Of a stretch of 64,000 nucleotides of DNA, positions 57,100 through 64,000 are shown one piece after another; the first letter of the stretch is position 1, and each line of letters opens with the position of its first letter. Source of the stretch: Xenopus tropicalis. Its lineage: Eukaryota > Chordata > Amphibia > Anura > Pipidae. The notes under the pieces are model-generated. The model made no database searches and was not told the origin of the DNA. It saw only the letters and a list, made by a program, of their open reading frames with translations. Where the stretch lies: contig NC_030683.2 in the NCBI RefSeq assembly GCF_000004195.4, positions 6,065,345 to 6,129,344 of the forward strand. The letters run 5' to 3'. The position numbers and the translations under genes were made by a program.

Positions 57100-57700
57100 T
57101 GGGTTGGGTCAGGGCTCAGTCAGGTTCTTCCCATCTCAGCAAACCCATTCTGTACAGACCTGGCTCTGTGCATGGGGGGCATTATTGTCATGAAACAGGA
57201 AAGCCCCCCCCCCCCCCCAAACTGTCCCACAAAGTAGGGAGCACAGAACTGCCAGGAATGTCACTGTATCCTGTAGCCTTAATGTTTCACTGGCACTGGG
57301 GGCCCAAACAGCTCCAGCCCATTATTCCTCCTACACCAAACTTACATTATACATTCAGGCAGGTAGGGTTCTCCTGGCATCTGCCTGGTGTCAGACTGGG
57401 ATGTGCTTGGCCCAATGGGTGCTGCCATCTCAGGGCCCCCCACCCCAGCTGCAGGCCCCACCATCACTGCCCCTGATGCAAGCCCCCCCCCCCAAACCCC
57501 TGACCCAAACCCCTCTCACTACACCTGCTGCCCCAAATGTATGCCTTCGCTCCAGTCCTGGGTAGGATACGCTCCCAGGCCGGCAGGGCCCACAAGGGTC
57601 GGGCCCCCCAAGTATTCTCCCAGCCCCCATTTCGACACTGCCCAGACATTCCATCAGACTGCCAGATGGTAAGATGCCAGTTCAACCCCCCCCTCCAAAT
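57100..57700. mobile_element. DNA-transposon fragment split by a hAT-like insertion
   Basis: CATTATTCCTCCTACACCAA then TTCTCCTGGCATCTGCC resembles a widespread fish/frog DNA-transposon sequence, whose continuation (CCATCAGACTGCCAGATGG) appears only after 57648. The intervening 57388-57645 starts TGTCAGACTGGGATG and ends CATTTCGACACTG, as hAT-like elements do. Confidence 0.5.
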
Positions 57701-58251
57701 GAAACCCCCATATAACTATATACTGATACCTATACTAACCAACTGAAAATATTAAGATCCCATCAGGGTCAGGGTGCCACCTAAGCATATGGCACGGAGA
57801 GCCGGGTACTCTGCCCATACAGTGTATCAGTAACATTGCGGCTATAATTATCTCCCGTCATACGAGTGAAACAAACACCGTGAAATAACGACATAACCCC
57901 CAAGTAAATACAATTAGGATTAATGTGCAGTTTCAGCAGCCCGGTGCCCTGACCAATAGCATTGTTTCCTATCTCGGGAAATTCGCGCTTTTCAGTTCTC
58001 GCCCACGTCGGCAACAATACCAACCTCCTCGCTGTGTAAAATCGAGAAGCTTATTAGTGTGTGACTGCCAAGAGCGACGAGAGCGCTGACATAATGGCAG
58101 CTTCTCAGTTCCATGCTGCACCCAGAGCCTAGACAGTCTATAGAGGGGTGCCAAGCAGGACCCCACTACGGGTAGGAAGGGGGCAGCGGGTATCTGACAG
58201 TAGGGCAAGATGGAGGCAGTAACCCTTTATGCCATAGCTGCTATACTAGGT
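57701..58251. other. Unique sequence, candidate conserved non-coding block
   Basis: 57790-58210 is repeat-free with CpGs. Short minus-strand frames have no recognised homology. Confidence 0.35.
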
Positions 58252-58664
58252 AATTAAAGGGGCAGTCCACCTTTAAGTTAACTTTTATTTATGGTTTTTA
58301 ATTATTTGCCTTCTTCTTCTGACTCTTTCCAGCTTCCAAATAGGGGTCACTGACCCCGGCAGCCAAACCCTATTGCTCTGTGAGGCTAAAATGTTAGTTA
58401 TTGTTGCTTTTTATCACTTATTTTTCTGTTCAGTCCCACCTCTATATATATATTCAAATCAATCCCTGGTTGCTAAGGTAATTTGGACCCTAGCAACCAG
58501 AGAGCTGCTAAAACACCAAACTGGAGAGATGCTGAACAAAAATTGAAATAATTAAAAAAAACTACAAATAAAAAAAAACAAAAATAAGACCAACTTGTCT
58601 CCAAATATTACTCTCTATATCATACTAAAAGTTAATGTAAGTAAGGCGAACAACCCCTATAAAA
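58252..58664. mobile_element. Palindromic T2-type MITE (copy G)
   Basis: Starts TTAAAGGGGCAGTCCACCTT and ends GGCGAACAACCCCTATAAAA. Contains GGTCACTGACCCCGGCAGCC and GGTTGCTAAGGT / CCTAGCAACC. One of the best-preserved copies. Confidence 0.92.
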
Positions 58665-59534
58665 GACTTGAATAGGCCAATAGGGAGTAACTTGGGCGAT
58701 CTAAACCCTGACACATGTGTAAGATATACAAAGCCCCCCCCTGAATGTAATACCCAGGGGACAGGTATCTTCTATAGGAGCCGCCTGTGTTACATTCCCT
58801 GCAGTCAGTCGGGGATGATCCAGGGATGAGTGGGAATAAAGAGAGGATGAAGCTGCGATGGGCCGAGCAGCTAGAATCCATTAATGGCATTATTTGCCTT
58901 TAATCTTCTATTTGCACTTCATCCTCACCCCCATGAAATGGATGTTGCTGTGAATGAGAATAGCCTTATTCTATTCAGCCTCCTTGTCCAATCAACACAG
59001 ATTTGTCACGGGAATCTCCTGACTCCCCGTCCTACTTCCAGCTTAGTATTCCTGCCTGCCGGATAATGGTTTGCTCCACTCACCTACGGATTATTGGCCC
59101 CCAAAACTGGAATAAAGGGGAACTGAAGCCTGAATATGGCTAGAATTGTTCTATTCTATATACTGTACTTACTGTAGCAGCCCTATAACAGGAATGATCC
59201 AGGATCTGCTTAGGCATCATTTGTGTGCCAGTGGCACTGCACATGCTCAGTGGGCTCTGGGGAGAAGCTGAGTTTAGGGGGGGAAATCATCCAGCGGAAA
59301 ATGTGCCTTGTTTCCCAGGGCTGATTATTGAATTCTGAGCTGCCGTCAATGTAAATCTAAAGGAATTACTAACTGGCCTTGTATTGTGACTTTTATGCTG
59401 GGTATTATGCTTATATTGTATATAACAGAGAGGAGCTATGAATATTCTGTAATTATATCCTTATAAATGGAGCTTAGTGATATCAGTTATAATCAGTGAT
59501 GTTATTTCTGTCACACGATTCACTGAAACGTGTG
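58665..59534. other. Unique sequence
   Basis: No gene or repeat recognised. Confidence 0.4.
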
Positions 59535-59605
59535 TATTCCCCCCTCTTGTACAATATAAGGATATTAGTGACTTATAATATCCTTATATTTTACAACAGG
59601 GGGAA
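59535..59605. repeat. Hairpin related to the 132-bp repeat
   Basis: CCCCCCTCTTGTACAATATA and AGGATATTA pair with TAATATCCT and TATATTTTACAACAGGGGG. The right arm resembles AATATCCTTATCATTTACAG of the 132-bp arrays, hinting at a shared parent element. Confidence 0.6.
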
Positions 59606-59716
59606 CATTAGCTACTGGGGGAGGGCCTTGGGCTGGTACAGAACCCCAAAACATAATGTACAACATTTCTACTCCACTTTTTTGTTGAGCTTTACTGCTG
59701 CTTAACTGCAGTGTCT

Positions 59717-59943
59717 GGCACTCTCTCGCTCTCTAGCACTCTCTAGCACTCTCTCGCTCTCTGGCACTCTCTCTGTCAGTCTCTGGCTCTCTAGCACTCT
59801 CTGTCAATCTCTCGCTGTCTGGCAATCTCTCTGACACTCTCTGGCTCTCTCTCACTCTCTGGCTCTCTCTCGCTCTCTAGCACTCTCTCTGACACTCTCT
59901 GACTCTCTCTCGCTCTCTAGCACTCTCTCTGTCACTCTCTCAC
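59717..59943. repeat. CT-rich low-complexity tract
   Basis: Irregular CTCTCTGGCACTCTCTCGCT-type repeats, polypyrimidine on the plus strand. Confidence 0.95.
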
Positions 59944-60291
59944 ACATTGCAGATAGAAGGAAGCAATGAGAGTGAATGGGTTTGTGGGTGCCAGCAGGGG
60001 TGCTGCTAGGGCCGGACTCACATCAATAGAATCAATAGGGGCCCCGCCACGCGCTGCCCCCTCCCTACCCATAACCCTCGCTCTCACGTGTGGAATGTGG
60101 CTCCAGGGACAGGAGAGGCGCTCGGATCTCAGGAAGAGCCTGTTTTTTAGCCACACGGATAAACACTCAACCGGCCCAAATCAATTATCCCTGAGAGTCT
60201 GGAACAGAAACTGTACTGGAGAGCGGCCTGAGTGGGCTGTGTAAGTGGGATACACACTGAGGGCTCAGCAAGGAACCTGCTTGTACAAAAC
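59944..60291. other. Unique spacer
   Basis: Contains CTAGGGCCGGACTCACATCA then AATAGGGGCCCCGCC, a hAT-like repeat trace. No gene. Confidence 0.35.
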
Positions 60292-60532
60292 ATTATATAC
60301 ACAGCTTATTGGGGGTACTCACAGGGTCAGTTATATACACAGCTTATCAGGGGCACTCACAGGGTCTGTTATATACACAGCTCAGAGGGGGCACTCACAG
60401 GTCCATTGATATACACAGCTCAGAGGGGGCACTCACAGGGCCCATTATATACACAGCTCAGAGGGGGTACTCACAGGGTCCGTTATATACACAGCTCAGA
60501 GGGGGCACTCACAGGGCCCATTATATACAAAA
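60292..60532. repeat. ~36-bp tandem repeat, about 6.5 copies
   Basis: TTATATACACAGCTCAGAGG plus GGGCACTCACAGGGTCC, with the first two copies diverged. Confidence 0.95.
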
Positions 60533-60734
60533 GGAGCCCAGTGCAGGGGTTACTACCCACATTACTCCAGGTAGGATGATAGAAGGTACCGTAGGTTGCT
60601 TCCCAACACTATCCCTGGCTCAAAGGAGTTTATTAGAGACCTGATCACAGAGTGATTGGATTGGTTTGTACACTGGCCACATCCCCTTCACTGCAAACAT
60701 AAATGCCTTTCTGTGCTTGAACTTCTTTACGGCT
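60533..60734. other. Unique spacer
   Basis: No feature recognised. Confidence 0.35.
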
Positions 60735-61673
60735 AGATTCTGATTTTTATGGTGTGGTTTTTATTACTAAAATACACTGTTCACATTGTACATAATTTAC
60801 TCTGCGATTTAAACTTTTATTCTTCAACCACAAATGTATTTGTAGCTGTAGTATTGGTGTGTAGGCGCCATCTCAGTGCCTTGTGCCTGAGTCTGAGCTT
60901 TCAGCCAGCGCTACCCATTAGAACTGCTTTCAGCTAACCTATTGTTTCTCCTACTCCCATGTAACTGGAGGAGTCCCAAGCCGGACTTGGATTTCTTACT
61001 ATTGAGTGCTATTTCTGATACCTACTGGAGCTGCTATCTTGCTCCCTTCCCATTGTTCTGCTGATCGGCTGCTGGGGGTGAGGGGGGGATATCACTCCAA
61101 CTTGCAGCGCAGCAGTAAAAGTGTGCCTGAGTCTGAGCTTTCAGAAGGGAGTCGGCGCTACACATTAGAACTGCTTTCAGCTAACCTATTGTTTCTCCTA
61201 CTCCCATGTAACTGGAGGAGTCCCCAAGCCGGACTTGGATTTCTTACTATTGAAGTGCTATTCTGATACCTACTGGGAGCTGCTATCTTGCTCCCTTCCC
61301 ATTGTTTTGCTGATCGGCTGCTGGGGGTGAGGGGGGGGGGGATATCACTCCAACTTGCAGCGCAGCAGTAAAGTGTGCCTGAGTCTGAGCTTTCAGCCAG
61401 CGCTACACATTAGAACTGCTTTCAGCTAACCTATTGTTTCTCCTACTCCCATGTAACTGGAGGAGTCCCAAGCCGGACTTGGATTTCTTACTATTGAGTG
61501 CTATTCTGATACCTACTGGGAGCTGCTATCTTGCTCCCTTCCCATTGTTCTGCTGATCGGCTGCTGGGGGTGAGGGGGGGGGGATATCACTCCAACTTGC
61601 AGCGCAGCAGTAAAGTGTGCCTGAGTCTGAGCTTTCAGAAGGAGCCAGCGCTACACATTAGAACTGCTTTCAG
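60735..61673 (+). mobile_element. Tandem-core element (copy 6), about four units
   Basis: Eroded left arm (TTATTCTTCAACCACAAATG, TGTAGGCGCCATCTCAGTGC), then units at about 60887, 61126, 61378 and 61620. The last stops after GAACTGCTTTCAG, so the right arm is lost. Single-base indels are more common than in copies 3-5. Confidence 0.88.
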
Positions 61674-61854
61674 ATCACCCATGACACTCCTACTGACACC
61701 AGTGGAAAAACATTATTGGGAGATTTGGCACCCTACCGACACAGTAGGGAACGACACTGGGGCAGCAAATTCAGATCAGGGAGGAGAATAATTTGCAGAC
61801 AGTTTACAGAAAGCGGTGGGAGGGGTCCATGTTGGCCTTAGAGTGTGTCTATGT

Positions 61855-61900
61855 ATTTAGGGAATTTAGATTGCAAGCTCTGGTGGAACAGGTACCACGA
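61855..61900 (+). mobile_element. L2-like LINE tail remnant
   Basis: TTTAGATTGCAAGCTCTGGT then GGAACAGGTACC, a short diverged tail. Confidence 0.5.
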
Positions 61901-62527
61901 GGAACACATTCTGATAGTCCCATTGGCGCACACAGAGCTGCTTTGGGAGTTTCCTTTTCATATTGAAATTGTGGCAGCAAAACACCCATCGGTGCCTAAG
62001 GGAATCATGGGAAAATGACCTCTTAGTGGGCCACATCAGACACACGTCCCCTCATGTCGCTCCATTAATACCCAGAATGCACTTCTCCCGGGCAGCTCTC
62101 TGCCGATAGGGCACTGGGGGGCGCTTGGAGCAGCCCCAATTATTCATTATGAGAGAGGAATAAAACACGAGATGTATCAGTGATAATACCAACCTGTTCT
62201 TTTTCAATGTGAAAAACAGAGCAAAGTTAGAGACTGCACGGTACAATTCGATTGGATGAGACACTTTTGCCCTCTCCATCCCAATCTAACAGTTTCTAGG
62301 GGCTGCATTCTATCGTTAGCGGTCGTGTGGTTTATAGGGTGACTCGGTATTTACACGTTCCTCTAACATCGACCCGTAACCATAGTAACAAATCTACATC
62401 TCTTTATTTAGCCATTTGCCATATACTGCTTTACTATGACCTGCACTTATGGAATGGGCCACAAAGCCCCCCCGATTATCATCTGCGCAGGAAACCCCTA
62501 CACTGAGCTTGTGGCTCTAAACTGCAC
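61901..62527. other. Unique sequence
   Basis: No gene or repeat recognised. Confidence 0.4.
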
Positions 62528-62655
62528 AAGGGCAACTTGCCACCCTGAGCTAAAACTACAACTCCCAGCATGCCCCTGGCTTTACCAAAGACTGATGGCC
62601 GACGCTGGGCACTGTAGTTCAACAACCTCTAGGGGGCAACAGGTTGCCCAATCCC
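62528..62655. mobile_element. Palindromic MITE carrying a ZNF143-like motif
   Basis: AGGGCAACTTGCC and ACTACAACTCCCAGCATGC (62555-62573) at the left pair with GCTGGGCACTGTAGTT and GGGGGCAACAGGTTGCCC at the right. The 19-mer fits the ZNF143/THAP11 element ACTACAANTCCCAGNATGC. Confidence 0.75.
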
Positions 62656-63112
62656 TTCTCTCTAAACAATCATGTAAAAACATTTGGAGGGGGGGCGGTT
62701 AGATTTGGTCCGTAAAGTTGAAGCCAAGCAAAGATATTGGTTAAATAAAAATAAACAGCCCGTCAGACTTCATAAAAATGGGGGGCGCAGGCCTTAGAAA
62801 GGAGGCCTGGATGGGCGTCGCTGAACAGGAGGGGGGGGACATCATGCAGTTGTGATGGTGGCAAAGCCACAAACAGCCCCTTTTCCTGTTACAATTGGTT
62901 CACAAAGAAGGAGGAGCAACAAAGGAACCAACCAGAAGTTGCCCCCTTTCCACTGGTTGAGCATGATAGGGTTCCCACAGGAAGTGGAGTGGCTAAAACT
63001 AAGGTCTACGATGGGCTTGGGGGGGGGGTAATGGCATCAAACATGCACAGAGAACTTGATGGGCAAAAGATGGAAGGTGCGGCAAAGGTTCCCCTGCAGG
63101 GAGCAGGCAGCG
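62656..63112. other. Unique sequence
   Basis: A 10-nt G run near 62830 and a 9-nt G run near 63020. No gene. Confidence 0.4.
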
Positions 63113-63165
63113 GGCTGTATATTATATATATATATAAACGTGTGTGTGTATATATATATCCGTAG
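63113..63165. repeat. (TA)n / (TG)n microsatellite
   Basis: TATATTATATATATATATAA then GTGTGTGTGTATATATATA. Confidence 0.9.
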
Positions 63166-63390
63166 CTTACAGATAGTCCTTCCTGTTTGAGTTTATGCAG
63201 GGAGCAATGCCCGGGGGACAGGAGGGCGCGAGGATCAAAATGCTGATGATAATTCTTGCAGTCATTTCTGTAACCCCGCCCCCCTGTCTTTAGCAGCAAC
63301 AGTTCAAGTTTCATTTAAAAAAAAACAAAAAAAGACAAAAATACAAGAGGGCACTCTCCTGTAACGCACGGGTTCACATCGGGCCGGAGT

Positions 63391-63588
63391 TTGGCAGGAG
63401 GGACGCGAGGTCTGGATGAGGCGGAGGAACCACTCAGTGAGGCCCAGTCTGCTGAAGGCCGTGCCGGAGGTGCAACAGTCCTGGAGGCGGATGTAAAGAG
63501 TCCAGCCAGCAAGCGCCAGTCGCCTTATCTGTACCCTTGGGAGCCACCGCCGCAGGAGGAGGAGCCATCTGCAAGGGAGCGGCGCAGG
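63391..63588 (+). CDS. Weak candidate internal exon, function unknown
   Basis: A GC-rich open frame without an ATG encodes an acidic, Pro/Glu/Arg-rich stretch (LDEAEEPLSEAQSAEGRAGG, SPASKRQSPYLYPWEPPPQE) and ends at ARERRR exactly before a plausible donor AGG|GTTAGT. An acceptor is unclear: TTTGGCAG|GAGG at about 63390-63398 has a weak pyrimidine tract. The reading frame and composition stand out from surrounding DNA, but I recognise no family. It could also be a chance frame in a CpG-rich patch. Confidence 0.25.
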
Positions 63589-63834
63589 GTTAGTGCCAGG
63601 CAGCAGGGGGATCAGCTACAGTTACGTCTGTCTGTCACTTACTGTACGTCAGTTCATCTCCGGCTCGTTTCCGTGACTGGTCCCCTCTAGAGAGAACATA
63701 GAAAAGAATGAGAGTCTGGTCTGCAACAAAATGGCAGCACCAAGGCTTCCTGAGCTCAGTATAAACATCTGTAATGCGCAAAGGGAACAGATACACTGCA
63801 TAAACACAGCCTGAGCTGGAGTGTGCTTTACTTT
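63589..63834. other. Unique sequence
   Basis: No feature recognised. Confidence 0.35.
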
Positions 63835-64000
63835 GCCTTTAAAGGGGTTGATCACCTTTTAGTATGAAGAGTAATATTCCGAGACAGTTTGCAACTGGCC
63901 TTCATTTTTTATTATTTGTAGTTTTTTAATGATTTCAATTTTTGTTCAGCAGCTCTGAAGTTGTAGCAGCGATCTGGTTGCTAAGGTCCAAATTACCTTA
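63835..64000. mobile_element. Palindromic T2-type MITE (copy H), cut by window end
   Basis: TTTAAAGGGGTTGATCACCT, then GTTTGCAACTGGCCTTCATT and GGTTGCTAAGGTCC. The second half lies beyond the window. Confidence 0.88.

Overview
The window reads as amphibian nuclear DNA, most likely from a clawed frog (Xenopus, X. tropicalis or a close relative). Two things point there. The only convincing protein-coding gene is a vertebrate prolactin-releasing hormone receptor. The interspersed repeats are typical of Xenopus: MITEs ending in TTAAAGGG (T2 type), hAT-like non-autonomous elements beginning CAGGG, CR1- and L2-like LINE fragments, and palindromic elements with (TT)TACTAA ends. No bacterial, organellar or viral gene organisation is visible.

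Layout. 1-13 kb: a 112-bp array, a decayed ~52-bp array, three ~400-bp palindromic MITEs, a 42-bp array cut by an L2-like LINE tail, a 52-bp array, and a MITE with a tandem core. 13.7-21.0 kb: a 51-bp satellite split in two by a 3.0-kb hAT-like element, which itself carries a 13-bp array, a nested MITE and an (AT)n hairpin. 21-27 kb: the receptor gene on the minus strand, with an 82-bp minisatellite downstream, a 91-bp minisatellite filling its predicted 5'UTR intron, and a 1-kb TG-rich tract upstream. 27-41 kb: further arrays (133, 32, 95, 30, TG/ACGT, ~17, 132 and 51/52 bp) mixed with MITEs and hAT-like elements. 41-49 kb: three copies of a TTAA-ended element with a ~240-bp tandem core, one interrupted by a retroelement that carries a hammerhead-like ribozyme core, and another MITE with an internal 112-bp array. 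49-55 kb: a 100-bp array, then an 83-bp array between two CR1-like LINE remnants. 55-64 kb: sparser repeats and one weak candidate exon near 63.4 kb.

By rough addition of the listed arrays, about 28 of 64 kb is tandem repeat. Several arrays clearly grew out of transposable elements: a LINE tail, MITE interiors and hAT interiors. That is the main theme here. No multi-gene system is visible. Repeat family names are from memory of motifs and ends, not from a database search.
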